A DNA stretch of 64,000 bases. It comes from Paracyclopina nana. Taxonomy: Eukaryota > Arthropoda > Copepoda > Cyclopoida > Cyclopettidae. Below are positions 31,134-43,510 of the stretch, one piece after another. The DNA lies in the NCBI GenBank assembly GCA_019096065.1, contig JAGUCH010000007.1, positions 1,324,501 through 1,388,500 on the forward strand. The letters run 5' to 3'. The notes beneath the pieces were generated by a model. The model searched no databases. It saw only the letters and a list, made by a program, of their open reading frames with translations, and was not told the DNA's origin. Numbering within the stretch: the first letter of the stretch is position 1; each line of letters opens with the position of its first letter. The position numbers and the translations under genes are program-made.

Positions 31134-33880
31134 TTAAACTAGCAACTACACATATTGTGACTCAGCTCCATTTAAAAGTGAAGGTTGCTGAAGGAAAAAG
31201 CTTTGTGATATGAAGCATGCTTTCCATTTTTTATTTAAATAAAGGGCTACTTTCAAATATTTCCGTAGGCCCGCCCTCCGCTGTCCATTTATGGACGCCT
31301 TTACCTAGTTATAATTGCCATAATGCGCTGTATCGCATTTTCTCGCTTATTTTCAATAAAAAAATTAGTGTTTGCACAATTCATTAATATTAAAATGGAT
31401 TGAAATTGATGATCTTTTTTGGTATTGGGATATTGAAAAAATTGCCTTTTTCATCAGTTGGCGCGCTACTTTGTTGACATCGGCTTTGTTGCTCAAGTAG
31501 TAGCGCGCTAGAGCTTCCTTGGAAAACTCGCGAAACCAAAACAGTTGCTTCTCAGCTTTTGTGGTGGAAACAGCGAAAACCGGCCAATGTTATCAAGTGA
31601 GGAAGAAGATTAAGAATACAGTTAAGTGCTGCTGCTGCATCAGTGTTTTTCAAGCAATTTAAAGTCATCATTAAAGACAGGTAAGACAATGCGCTGAATT
31701 TCCACGTTTTTTTGTTTGTTGTTGTTATTGTGAGAGTTGACGGAATTTTCTGAATAATATTCAGAACTCCATTCGGACTTTGAGAATTGACTCCAAATTG
31801 ACTTTAACTATGGAGAAATTGAGCCTAAACTTGATGACTTTTAAGCTAATTTCGGGTATAATTTGTTCAATGTTGAAAATGGGATTTTTTTGCAATTGTT
31901 GAGCAAAGACAAGCCCTTTTTTGGTATTTAATCAAATAGTCCAAAATTTGCTTAAATTCAACAAAAATAGCACTGATGAATTTGCATGAAATTTTAAAAT
32001 CATGCCCAAAAAATTGGATTGAAAATGTGAATAATTTTTTTGAAACAATTATAGAGAAATGGCTGAAATTAGGTTTAAAATTGAGTGAAATAGAGTTTGC
32101 CAAAATTGGCTGAAGTTTTGACTCAAAATTTGAAAAAGTAATTAAAATCAGGCCTTTGCAAAGGCTTTGAAAGGATTGGCTGAAAATCGATCATATTTGG
32201 TGGATTTAAGCCTAAATGGGCGTACTTTTTGTTTCAGTGTGAGTATCTTATAAAGGCATGTAGTTTCACACTTGCTAAGACAGGTAACCAACAAAGTAGA
32301 ATAGAAGTTGCAGCCCTTATTTGCTGCGAAACGAGGTAAATACTCCCATTGAGGTGATGGTGGTCAAACACTCCAAATTCCTGGCAAAAGTTGCCTGAAA
32401 AGTCTCATAAAGTTACCTTCATGAACTTGCCTTTCACAAGCCTCAAATTCCTATGAAAAAAGCCTTAAAAATAGTTTACTAAATTGATGAATTTTAAACC
32501 TTTTACTTGAAGAAATACTTTGCTAGAAAATCAAGTTAAAATTAAATATGCTCTTTTTTCATGAAAACTTCAAATACCTTAGTATTTTTTAACTGCATAT
32601 TTTTCCATGGCATAAAATAAAAAAGATAAAAAAGCCCAATTTTTTTCCAAGCCAAAAATAGTACCTTAAAATTAGTCTAAGATTCTAAGGTAGAATTGAG
32701 TCAGTTTTGATTAATTTTCAATTTCACCCTTGTTTATCTGATAAATGGTGCTTTTTGTGAAATATATCAAGTATGCTTGTAATAGCTGAATAATTTGTCT
32801 ATTACTCAAATTGCATTTAACTTGACACCTGGAGCGATCTGTCAGCCTTCAAGTAAACACGCGAACCATGACATCTTCATTTTTTCCCGTCAAAGCTCGC
32901 CCAAAAATAAATACTTTTTTTTCGCAACCAAAATTCACCAAGAAAAAAACCATAAAATATTTTGCTCGCCAAAAATTCTCATAAAAGTATTTTTAAAAAT
33001 TTTATTTTCTGCTTTTTTAGGTTACCAAAATTATGTCAAAAAAGTCTTTTTGTATTTTTTCATGTTCATCATTAAATTAATTCCTTAAGTGAATTTTGAC
33101 AGATGGAGTTACTTTTTGTTGCCTTCATGACATTCAATTGAAAGTATAAACCTATGGAATTTTTACCTTTGGGCAAAAGAAGAGTAGTTTTTTACCTGTG
33201 TTACATGACCATGTGTGGTCAGCTGAAGGTGGAATTGGAACCGGATTTTTCGAAAACTTTTTCAATGTTGCCCCATATATTTTACACAACTAAAATAAAT
33301 CTGCTCAAAATTTGGCACTAAAGGTCAATCTTGAAAATGAAGCATGTCAAAAGGGCAAAGTTTACTCATTTTTTATGCAAAATTGATTACACAAAGGCGA
33401 ACACCGCCAATTAGAGTGAAAAATGACAGTCAAAAGAGCTTAGAAAAGTTTTTGTTGCTAGCAGAACATTACATTAACTATTTATTTTTGCAAAAGTGCA
33501 AAAAATAGAATTAAAAAATGAAATAAAATAACAATTAGACTTGAATTCTCTCCCTATTCAAAAAGGTAATTTTAAGCAAAATTTCACATTTTAACTTAGG
33601 AGTTTGGTATGAAAATGGCAAAATCAAAATCGCAATATCAAGGGATGAATTTCACATTTTACGTTTTAGGACTTTCTTGAATTAATTTTATTGTTGCACT
33701 TTTGGCCAGCTTTGGCAGTAAACCCATTTTCCACGTGGGAGACTCGAGTTGCTCAAAGTCATGGTTTTTAAATCTGCTAGTCATGCTTTTTCTTATGACA
33801 AGTTGACTCAACTCAAAATCGGCTTTTGAAGCATTAAAAATTGTGACTCACAACCACTCATTTGGTCTTTTTCCACCATC
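31134..33880. other. AT-rich spacer with a possible orphan first exon
   Basis: No coding pattern. A GC-richer stretch at 31455-31680 contains an inverted repeat (GCGCGCTACT / AGTAGCGCGC at 31461-31510). It ends in a consensus donor CAG|GTAAGA at 31680/31681, as a non-coding first exon would. A short piece of the SINE-type GC palindrome lies at 31267-31280. Confidence 0.35.
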
Positions 33881-34720
33881 TCGATTTGGGCTCAGTTTTG
33901 ATCATGTTTTGTCTCAGTTTCAACTCAGATTTACAAAAATTGGTCTCAGTTTTACATCATTTTTAGTAATTTTTTGCTCAGTTTAATCTCAATCGGGCTT
34001 AGTTTCAGCTCAGTTTTAACTCAGTATTAACTCAGTTTTGATTCACCTTGGCCTCAATTTGACCTCAGTTTTAACTAGTTTGCAACTCAGTTTTACCATA
34101 CTACTGACTGAGTAGTTTTACGTAATTTCTGCTAGTTTTGGCTCAGTTTTGACTGAGTTTGAACTCAATCAAACTTAGTTTCAATTCAGTTTTAACTCAA
34201 CTGAAACCTCAATTTTACCTAAGTTAGAAGTGAATCTTATCTCAGTTTTAGCCTAGTTTCAACTCAGTTTTGACTCAGTTTTGGGTCAGTTTTGACTCAG
34301 TTTTGAGTCAGTTTGACTCAGTTTTGAGTCAGTTTTGACTCAGTTTTGAGTCAGTTTTTACACTCTTTAAAAAATGTTTTAGCTCAGTTTTAAAAGTTTC
34401 ATCTCAATTTTGACTTAATTTTAACCCAGTTTTAGCTCAGTGATGACTGAGCTTATGCTGAAAGTTTTACTCAGTTAAGCTTAATTTTAATTCAGTTTTG
34501 ACTCAGTTTTCACAGTTTTATCTCAGTTTCATCTAGCTTCATCTCAGTTTCATCTAGCTTCATCTCAGTTTCATCTCGGTCTAATCTCAGTTTTATCTCA
34601 GTCTCTTCTTAGTTTTATCTCAGTTTCATCTCAGTTCCAACTCAGTTTCACCATTTTTGTTCTCAGCAGACTCATTCCCTTGAGCTCAGTTTTTGCTCAA
34701 TTAACACTAAGACTCATTTT
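33880..34720. repeat. CTCAGTTTT minisatellite, 11-bp base period
   Basis: Units based on TTTTGACTCAG. At 34255-34350 the unit alternates with its partly inverted form TTTTGAGTCAG, giving a clean 22 bp double unit. Elsewhere TCTCAGTTTCATCTAGCTTC and looser forms occur. Confidence 0.88.
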
Positions 34721-36715
34721 TCTACTCAATTTTTGTCCAATTTCAAATTCATAGGGAGATCGGCTCAACTCTTTTTGGCCGAATTTTGTTGGCTGCTCAG
34801 CATGAGCTGCTGTTGCCTCAAATTAAGTTGAGGATCCAATCGTGGCAAAAAGCCCTTGAGCTGTAGTGGCAAAACTTGAAATGTAGGTCAGGTAGTGAAG
34901 CAACATTTTCAGCTACCTTAAAATGTCAAATTTCTGCCTTGTTACACCAAGATCTTCATAATGTTTACAAGCCATTGAAAGTTAATTAATGCCATTTTTG
35001 TTGTTTATTTGAACTCTTGAATGGGCTCAAGTTTGGCATAGGCAAATGAACCTGCATAAGTTTTCCAACTTTATGAACTCATCCTTTTTTCCTGTGAGCT
35101 ACTCTCCTGCATTTTGACAGAAAATTAGCATATCAATAAGAATCTCTTTGTTGGACTTGACAAGTCACACAATGGGCATTTTGTTGAGCGATTTGACACC
35201 TTTTCTTCCACTATGTTGACATTTCCCTCAGTTGCTTTTAAAGCCAACATTAACCAAATTAATGTTAACATATGAAGTCACTTAAAATCTTCATTACATT
35301 CAACTTTTATAATTCATGCATTTTTATATTCATCTTTAATTAAATAATCAGTCAATTTTGCTAATATGTCAGTCATGTTTGACTAGCTAGTCAAAAATAA
35401 TAAATATTATGTGAAATTGCAATTATTTTCTTTTTTCTCAGTTTTTATAGATTGAAGCTGATACAAAATACTATGATATAGAATTCTGCCTTCTTTAAAG
35501 TTTTAATGAGACTCTTGTACAATTGGGTCATCTTTAATCAAATCCAGTCTTAACTGATTCAAATTTGAATTTATCTTTCCCATTTGCTAATGTTTGACCA
35601 CAAGCTGAGAAACCAGTTTCAATTCAACTAAATCTATTGATCATGCTGAGAATTGACCCATTTACAATCATCTTTCAGTTGAAGCCAGAAAATGTTCTTT
35701 TTTATGTGCATTTTTATCTTGAAAAGAAGAGAGGAAGTGAATTTCTCTCGTGCTGAATTGAAGAAAAAATTTCACAGTAGGAAGTTCACCTCATTGAGCA
35801 ACAACTCGGTGTTTTATACCACTTTCATTTGCATGGGAATTCCACACATATTTTACCCATGCTGTGGTACAACAAAAAGCATCATTTATTATTAATGAGT
35901 TTTTCCTCCTTTTAAAACTACCTAGCTGAAAACGGTTATTTTACATTGTGGGCTGATTCAAAGGATTGAGTGGAGGCCAAATTTTGTAGTTTGATTCAAT
36001 TTGTTTTGTGGAGCAAAGTTGCTTATTTTGTGGTCCAAACAAAGAACACTTTAGGGGTGAATTTAAAAGTGAACTTTAGATCAATTTGTAATTTTTGTGA
36101 ATAAATATGAAAGAATTGTGGAGCAGTTTTTAAGAATTGTGGACCAATTTGTTAGAATTGAGGACCAATTTGTTAGAATTGTCGACCACTTGTTAGAATT
36201 GTGGACTATTTTTAAGAATTGTGGACCAAGTGGTAAGAATTGTGGACCATTTTGAAGGAAGTTTGGGCAGACTTATATGAATTTGTGGTCCAATTCAGAT
36301 GATTAGAAGGTCAACTTAATTTTGTTGTCTAGCAATTTGAACTGACTTTTGACCAATTTATGGAATCCTTTGAGCAATTTGAGGTGACTTTAGCATCATT
36401 TGAATTAACTTACGCCTATATGATTTTGAAATCAATTGATGTTGTTAATTTTTTCCAATCTGACCTAACTTCAGGAAAAATTGCACATTTTTCGGATTCG
36501 CGTAATTTTAGAGGAAATAATTGAAGAAGTAGGTAAGGTGCTGAGAGAGCTTTTCATGGCTGAAAGGTTTTCACTGTTTCATGCTCAACAGACCATAAAA
36601 ATAATAGCTCATCTATTTATTATCAGCAATTTGAGCCAAATGTACTTATTTTCACATGCATTCACATAGATACTTTTTGTCGGTCATGAGCTTTTTCTCA
36701 TCTTAAGCTTACACT
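34720..36715. other. Spacer, with a short diffuse repeat
   Basis: No gene seen. 36110-36260 has about six spaced variants of AATTGTGGACCAATTTGTTAG. Elsewhere plain AT-rich DNA. Confidence 0.45.
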
Positions 36716-37800
36716 CATGCGAGCTCTAACTAAGCACTTAGCACTAACTGAGCAGTTGCTAAGCACTAACTGAACTGAAACTCAGCCCCAGCTGAGCACA
36801 TACTCAGTCATAACTGAGACACTGCACGCTCTCAGATCTAACTGATCCGATACTGACACTCAGCCCTAGCTGAGCACATACTCAGCTATAACTAAGACAC
36901 TGAGCAAGGTCTCAGCTCTAAGTGAGCAAGCGCTCAGCTCTAACTGAGCGAGCATGGGCTCAGCTCTAACTGAGCGAGCAAGCGCTCAGCTCTAAGTGAG
37001 CAAGCGCTCAGCTCTAAGTGAGCAAGCGCTCAGCTCTAACTGAGCAAGCGCTCAGCTCTAAGTGAGCAAGCGGTCAGCTCTAAGTGAGCAAGCGGTCAGC
37101 TCTAAATGCTAAAAATACTCTGCACTTACTGGTCACATCAGCTTTTAATTAGGAGACTTAACACAAAACTAAAACTAAGTCAATGCTTAGCACAAAGTGA
37201 GCGGATACTGAGCTCAAGCTTATCTTTTAATGAGCTTGGTTCTCACTCTCAGATTCCACATAGATTGAGCAAAGACTCTTAAAAATGGATTTTAATGGAT
37301 TAAAGACTTAACACAACTGAGCAAAAATAATCATTCTCTGAGAAGGACTCAGCTTTGGATGAGCAAAAATGGGTTAATATTCAGCATTAGCCAAGTTAAG
37401 ACTCAGTATTCACTGAGAAGAACTCGGTTAGCCTTACAAAGCACTCAGCTTAAACTGAACAGACTCAACAGCAACTGAAGAGACTTAGCAGAAAACAAAT
37501 CTCAGTGTTGACTGAGCATATACTACTCAGTGTTGACTGAGCATATACTCAGTGTGGACTGAGTGTATACTCAGTGTGGACTGAGCGTACACTCAGTGTG
37601 GACTGAGCGTACACTCAGTGTTAACTGAGCGTACACTCAGTGTTGACTGAGCATGTGCTCACTGTTGAGTGAGCATGTGCTCACTGTTGATTGTGCTCAG
37701 TGTTGACTGAGCATGTGCTCAGTGTTGACTGAGCATGTGCTCAGTGTTGACTGAGCATGTGCTCAGTGTTGACTGAGCATATACTCAGTATAAACTGAGG
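36715..37800. repeat. Hairpin-forming 22-bp minisatellites
   Basis: Two main blocks. 36900-37105: 22 bp units around GCTCAGCTCTAAGTGAGC, arms GCTCA/TGAGC. 37500-37795: 22 bp units around GCTCAGTGTTGACTGAGC, arms GCTCAGT/ACTGAGC with a 4-base loop. Arm changes are often matched on the other side (for example CTCACTGTTGAGTGAG at ~37660), so the dyad tends to be kept while the sequence varies. Confidence 0.88.
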
Positions 37801-39365
37801 CAAGGCACTGTATTAACTTAACAAATACAAAACTTTATCTGGGCAATTGAAACTATGGAATGTCACAGTTGTAACTCTGCAATGTCTCATTTGCTCACCA
37901 TAAAACGTGATTGGATTGAAAATATGTGGCAATGGGCAGTTTGTACGTAATAAAAATGCAGTTTTACAGATGCATAGACAAGCAATGTTATACAAGCCCA
38001 TAGCTGTAGATATGGAGCATCATTCAAGATTTATCACAGTTCATTGTATGCAACTTTTGAGATTGTTTTGTATATAAATAGCCTAGCTCTTTCACCTGTG
38101 CACAGTGGATTATTTTTCCTCTGAAGGCGCCCACATGTATAACTGCCGAGTGATGCTATGATTTTCTTAAAAAACCACTCATAAGAAAAGCAAAAATGCA
38201 ACTTGGTTTTTCTCCGAAAAAAAATTACACAATTTATTTTCTCTTAAATTAAGGCAGAAAGCTACTGACTTTTTTCTTAAGTAATAATCATTTTTGACAT
38301 TTTCTCCGAAAATCTTCCTTTTTTCCGACAATTTTATTGAATATTATTTTTGTTTGTGAAGTACTTTTTTGTCTAATTTGTGAGCCATTAAAAAACCAGG
38401 TGTATCAACCGAGCCAAACTTCTCATTGCATGTTAAATGAAGCTCAGAGCAAAACTCGTTTTACTTCTGCTCTCAAATGCCGTTTTTATGGGCCAACCTC
38501 AGAGATAAAGTGCCTCATTTTCCCAGAAAATAACCAGAGCTCATATTCATTTTTGAGGAGCCTACAATTAAAATTTAATGGAGAAAAAGATAACTTTGAT
38601 ACCTGATTTTAGCTGCATTGAAATCTTGGTTGAAAACAACCGAAATAAGGATTGCAATAAAAAATTCCTTAACAAAATGGTCGTTTTTAAGCACATGTTT
38701 ACAATCCTCTTTAGTTCATAGAACTGAGCGCAGTAGCAGATGGTTTTTGAAACGTTTCTCAGCATGTGGCCAACGCCATTATCTCATCTTCTTCATATTT
38801 TTATTTCTTATGGGAAAATCCACTTCTTTCCGGTGAATTTTCAATCCAGCCAAACTGAGAGACAACTGAGTGGCTGGCATCTAAAAGATCTTAATTTCAG
38901 AGTCTTAAAATGAATTTGTCCAAGTTTACTTAGCCTCAACTCAGCAACGTTTTTATTTCAAATGCACATGTGATCAAACGGTTTGGCACCAAAATGATGC
39001 ATTTAAAGTGAGCTCAATTCTGAACAAAGATGATGATTTGGTATGTGGGATTTTGCTTGTTGCCAACTGTCTTGCTAATCATGGCTTTTTGCGATCTTTT
39101 CAATGTGGGGTGCGTTACTTCAAAAAAGGAACAAATATGAGGAAAGCTCCTTTTTCAGATAACGCCCCCCAAAAAAATTGAAAAAAAAAATGAAAACAAA
39201 ACAAAACAGATTCCTTCATGTATCATTTTCAAATGTTTAATATGATGGAAAGCAATTTTCGCATGTATAATTCAGTTTACCAATTTGTCTCAGTTCATAT
39301 AACTACACAGGAATAAAAGTTCTGACGTTTTACTTTATCAAGTGACACGCATTATAAAGTATTTT
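37800..39365. other. Spacer, nothing recognised
   Basis: AT-rich; short open frames without splice or codon support. Confidence 0.4.
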
Positions 39366-39369
39366 ATAA

Positions 39370-39528
39370 GGTGTGTCGCTCCTCTGTTTGACCAGAGACC
39401 ATGAGATTGTCCAAGAAGTAAATCCCATTCCAGAAAAAAGGAGAAAAATGCCTTGTTCTCATATGGGGATAGAACCCTGAACTTTAAGATTAGGGGTCCA
39501 GCGCTCTATTGACTGAGCTACCGAAACA
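39370..39528 (-). mobile_element. tRNA-derived SINE, copy with a different head
   Basis: The body (GTGTCGCTCCTCTGTTTGAC, then AAGAAGTAAAT and CCAGAAAAAAGGAGAAAAATG in plus reading) matches the 26 kb copies. The tRNA-like head at 39528-39453 differs: A box TAGCTCAGTCAATAGAG, centre TGGACCCCTAATC, B box GGTTCTATCCC. The GC palindrome is missing. Confidence 0.75.
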
Positions 39529-39529
39529 G

Positions 39530-40560
39530 TAAGAAATATTGTTGTTAGAATTCCTTTTTATTCATCTACTAAGCTGAGCTCAGCATAGCAGAAGAGTAGT
39601 CTCTATCAGATACCAGACAAAACTTGATCTAACACATCTTTTTGCTCCAAAAAGTACCAAATTCAAAATCTATAATGTTTAATTGATTGATTAACGCTTT
39701 CAACTACTCTTGCACTACTGAGGGCCTCTCAACCCTAGCCCTCAAAGTAATGGATCAGATGTTAAGTTGAGATTGCCTGGTCTGGTAACTTCATTACCAT
39801 TTGCAAATAATGGTCCATCATATGAAATCATTTATATATGTAAACAAATTATAAAACAGGCTTACAAAAAATATGAGCTCATTTTGCAAAGTAAAAATCT
39901 CGTAGCATCACTTGGCTCTTGCAAGCTCGAGCCCGCAAAGTTGCCACTCGATTCTTACTTTACAAAATTTGCTCAGCTATTTTATTAGCTTGTTTTATAA
40001 ATTGTTTACATATATAAATAGATATTAGAGGGGTTGTCACAAATGTCACTCTTTGAATGGCTCGCGCGCATACCGGTCAACAACCAAAGTAACAATTTCA
40101 ATTCCAAGCTTCGATCCTTCATTAGTAAATATAATAACTAACCTTGCACAGATGAACAGGTTTTTTTCATTTGGTAAAAAAGCTCCTCAGAATTTTACCT
40201 TGTTATTGGCTTGAATTCCTGGAGGGCGCAAATGCATAAACATAATTCATCCAGTCTGTTTGCGCACCATAATAAAAGAAGAAGGGCTGGAATTTGGGTC
40301 GAAAAAAGCCCACTGTGCATGCCTGACTCCATTAAGCCGAGGTGCATCATTCATAGTCAAAGGAAATTGCTGACAGGTCTTGTTACACAACTATGCGCAT
40401 TGCAATTAAAAACAGTTTTATACACATTTAGGTATTTACATATGCTTTGGTTACTAACCATTATTTACCTTATGCCAGCAATTATTAGCCAAAATGTGAT
40501 ATTTTTATATATTTATTAGGTTTACAAATTAAATTTTTTTTCAATATTATATTATATATT
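39530..40560. other. Spacer, nothing recognised
   Basis: AT-rich DNA with a few short open frames; no supported gene. Confidence 0.4.
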
Positions 40561-40925
40561 TCAGCCAATTTTGTGCCAATATTTACCTAATCTGGGCATT
40601 TTCAGCCAGTTTTGGTATATTCAGCCAATTTTGGGACCATATTAACCCAATTTTTGGATTTTCAGCCAATTTATGCTTTTTAGCCAATTTTTGCACCTTT
40701 AGCCAATTTTGACACAATTTAGGCATTTTTAGCCAATTTTGGCATTTTCAGCCAATTTTACATGTTCTACTAATTTTCGGCATTCTCAGCCAATTTAGGT
40801 ATTTTGAACCAACTTTCAGCCAAAATTATTGGTCCCCATTTTTCTAGCATCTCAACCAATTTCTGCATTTTTGCCCCATTCCAGCATTTTTGCTATTTTC
40901 GGCAATTATTGCTAATTTTTGCACC
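40560..40925. repeat. AGCCAATTTTGGCATTTTC repeat, about 20 bp, diverged
   Basis: About fifteen spaced or tandem variants of CAGCCAATTTTGGCATTTT, more diverged towards the right edge. Confidence 0.75.
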
Positions 40926-40927
40926 TT

Positions 40928-41540
40928 AAAGGGGATGTCTCAAAATCGGGATTTGGCGCGCGGGATTTCTCCGCATGTACATTAGGTCAGTAGTGAGGCT
41001 GCTTCAGCAGCTCGCTAAACTTCGCTTCTGTCCTCTTATGCATATGTGGAGAAATTTTTTGCATTCATAATATTTCTGGTCGACCAAATTTCAGTTTTTA
41101 TGCCTTTTTTAAGGTAATTTTTGCATTCATGATATTTCTGGTCGACCAAATTTCTGTTTTTAGGCATTTTTAAGCTATTTTTTGCATTCATTATTTTTCA
41201 GGTCGACCAAATTTCAGTTTTTAGGCCTTTTTAAAGCTATTTTTGCATTCATGATATTTCTGGTCGACCAAATTTCTGTTTTTAGGCCATTTTCAGCCAT
41301 TTTTTGCATTTTTGACCCAATAATTTAGGATATTTCTAGTCGACCAAATTTCAGTTTCTGGGCCTTTTTCAGCTACTTTTTGCATTTATGATTTTTCCAG
41401 TCGACCAAATTTCAGTTTCTAGGCCTTTTTCAGCCATGTTTTGCATTTTTTATTTTTCCAGTCGACCAAACGCTACTGTCCTCTTATGCATATGTAGAGA
41501 AATCCCGCGCGCCAAATGCCGATTGTGAGACATCCCCTTT
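40928..41540. mobile_element. Terminal-inverted-repeat element carrying a ~61-bp tandem array
   Basis: Ends AAAGGGGATGTCTCA...GGGATTTCTC are inverted at 41490-41540; the arms match over ~50-70 bp and contain TTTGGCGCGCGGGATTTCTC. The left arm is followed by a second inverted copy of its inner part (TCCTCTTATGCATATGTGGA at ~41033). The interior is seven copies of a ~61 bp unit containing GTCGACCAAATTTCAGTTT (at about 41079, 41141, 41202, 41263, 41339, 41400 and 41461). No coding capacity, no clear target duplication, superfamily not assigned. Confidence 0.8.
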
Positions 41541-43157
41541 CCGGGGAATCAGTATTATGCCAATTTGGCAATTTTTGCAATCATAAGTATATCAAGACTA
41601 TTTGTGCCATTTATTGCTTATTTTTTTCTGATTTAAAGCAATGCCTAACCAGTTTGGAATATTTTTCTCATCTTTTATTGCTTGTTGAGACGAATTTACA
41701 GCGAAGGAATTTATGGGGTTCATTTGAGAGCATGGAAACTTTGCATGGTCACGATTCTTCTTGATGATGATGATGCATCATCATTCCCAGCCTTTTTTCG
41801 GCCCAAAAAGAAACCAATTGCAATCAAATGCCAGCAATGACATACCAAAATATTCAAGTCAAAAGCTTGAAAAAACATTTTTGAATGGATTTTCTTTTAT
41901 TGCAATAATTTTAGTACTTTCAATTTTTCTTGGCTAAAAAGTAAATAAATGCATAAAAAGTTTGCTTTTGGCCTCTTTTTGATGTAAAAGCATGAAGAAA
42001 GTTTTGCTATGGTCAAAAGTTTGCTCATTATTTGGGCAGCAAAAAAAAGGGAAAAGTTGTCTGATGCAATTACTTTCATACCATGCTTCTGGAAAAAGGC
42101 CATCAACGATGCTCTCCATGCATAGGTTTCTACTTTACTAGATTAGGCATCTTTGGCCTCTTCTATGAAAAACATTTGAAGGCTTGATTGACGTGAGTCG
42201 TGTTTATATGCCATGAATCGTTTATCCAGGAACATCAATTTTTTTGCAATCTGCTTTTCTTTTTTCCTTAACTATTTTTTCTTTTAAACATTATCATCGT
42301 AGGAATTTAGGAGAGATTTTAGTGTTGTTGAACTTATGTTTTAGTTGTGGAAGAGTTTTTGAATTTGTGTTTTGTGGAATTTCAGTTATGTGGAATTCGA
42401 GTTTTTTGGGATTGAAGTTTCTGGAATTTGAGATCTGTAAAATTTGAGTTTTGTGTAATTTAAGTCTTGTGAAATTGCGTTTTGTGGATCTTGAGTTTTT
42501 GTGAAACTTGAGTTTTGTGGAATTTAAGTCTTGTGAAACAGAGTTTTGTGGTATTATACATTTTTATAAGGAACTAGTGTTTTGAGGGGTTTTAGTTTTG
42601 TGGAACTTGAATTTTGTAGAGCTTGAGTTTTGTGGAACTTGAGTTTTGTGGAACTTGAATTTTGTGGAACTTGAGTTTAGTGGAATATTAGCCTTTTGGA
42701 TCTTTTTTGTGGAATCTAAGCCCCAAGTTATATAGAACTTCAGTTTTTAGGCTGAATATTTTTAAAAAAAAGTTTCTATTTTTTGGGGATTGCTGCATAT
42801 TTTGAACTCTGCTAGCCAAACCTTAAAAATTGCATTCTTAGTAATGAATAAGTAGCTTTGAAGCTGAACTGTTTGGCAGCATTTTTTGTCAACCTTCATC
42901 TGTCTTTATTTAGTTTTGAGTGATTAACGAGACATTTCTCATTCAGCTCACTGTGAAAGGAAGGCTCAACTCTTTTTCTTTCCCACCAGAAAATCCATCA
43001 TCATCACTTTTCTAGCTGTTGTTGGCATAAATTATTATAAGCATCAACAGTTTCACGTACATGGCTGAATTTGGCATGAAAAGAGCCAAATATGTCCAAA
43101 AATTGCCAAAAAGGGTCAAATCCTAATTTTTTCCTCCCTTATTGAAAAGACTGAAAT
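41541..43157. other. Spacer with a 16-bp repeat
   Basis: No gene seen. 42360-42720 is built from variants of TTTGTGGAACTTGAGT (period about 16-18). The rest is AT-rich. Confidence 0.5.
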
Positions 43158-43161
43158 GATG
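43158..43161. other. Target-site duplication, left (GATG)
   Basis: GATG directly left of the 3' LTR, repeated at 57055-57058 directly right of the 5' LTR. Confidence 0.8.
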
Positions 43162-43398
43162 TATGATGAAATGGAGGTGAAGAACTGGGTTCGAACAGTT
43201 TTATGAGTAGAAGAGTGATGAAACGGGTTTGAGTATACTTTATTTGCTAGGGTGAAGTGAGCGAAGCAAACTTTAGCATACTGAAGCAGAAATGCAGGTA
43301 GAAGTAACATATACCAACGGCGTGCGCGTAGAGCCAAAAAAAGAGAGATCGGGCGTCGTGACCTACTTGTGGTCGTCGTCTGGTTCCATTTCTTCATA
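43162..43398 (-). repeat. 3' LTR of the retroelement
   Basis: 237 bp. On the element's strand it starts TATGA and ends TCATA, a short inverted repeat in place of the usual TG...CA. Same length as the 5' LTR and, read side by side, no difference found. It is preceded on the element strand by a run of six G. Confidence 0.92.
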
Positions 43399-43403
43399 GA
43401 TAT

Positions 43404-43409
43404 CCCCCC
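43404..43409 (-). other. Polypurine tract of the retroelement
   Basis: GGGGGGA on the minus strand, 5 bp before the 3' LTR, in the position where plus-strand priming starts in LTR elements. Confidence 0.65.
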
Positions 43410-43510
43410 GGAAGAAGAAGCTAGCCTTCCACGATGAAGGCTAGGACCAGTCAGGTATGATTGAAGAAATGAATCACGACGTCTATAATAATGTGATTTT
43501 TCCAATTTAG

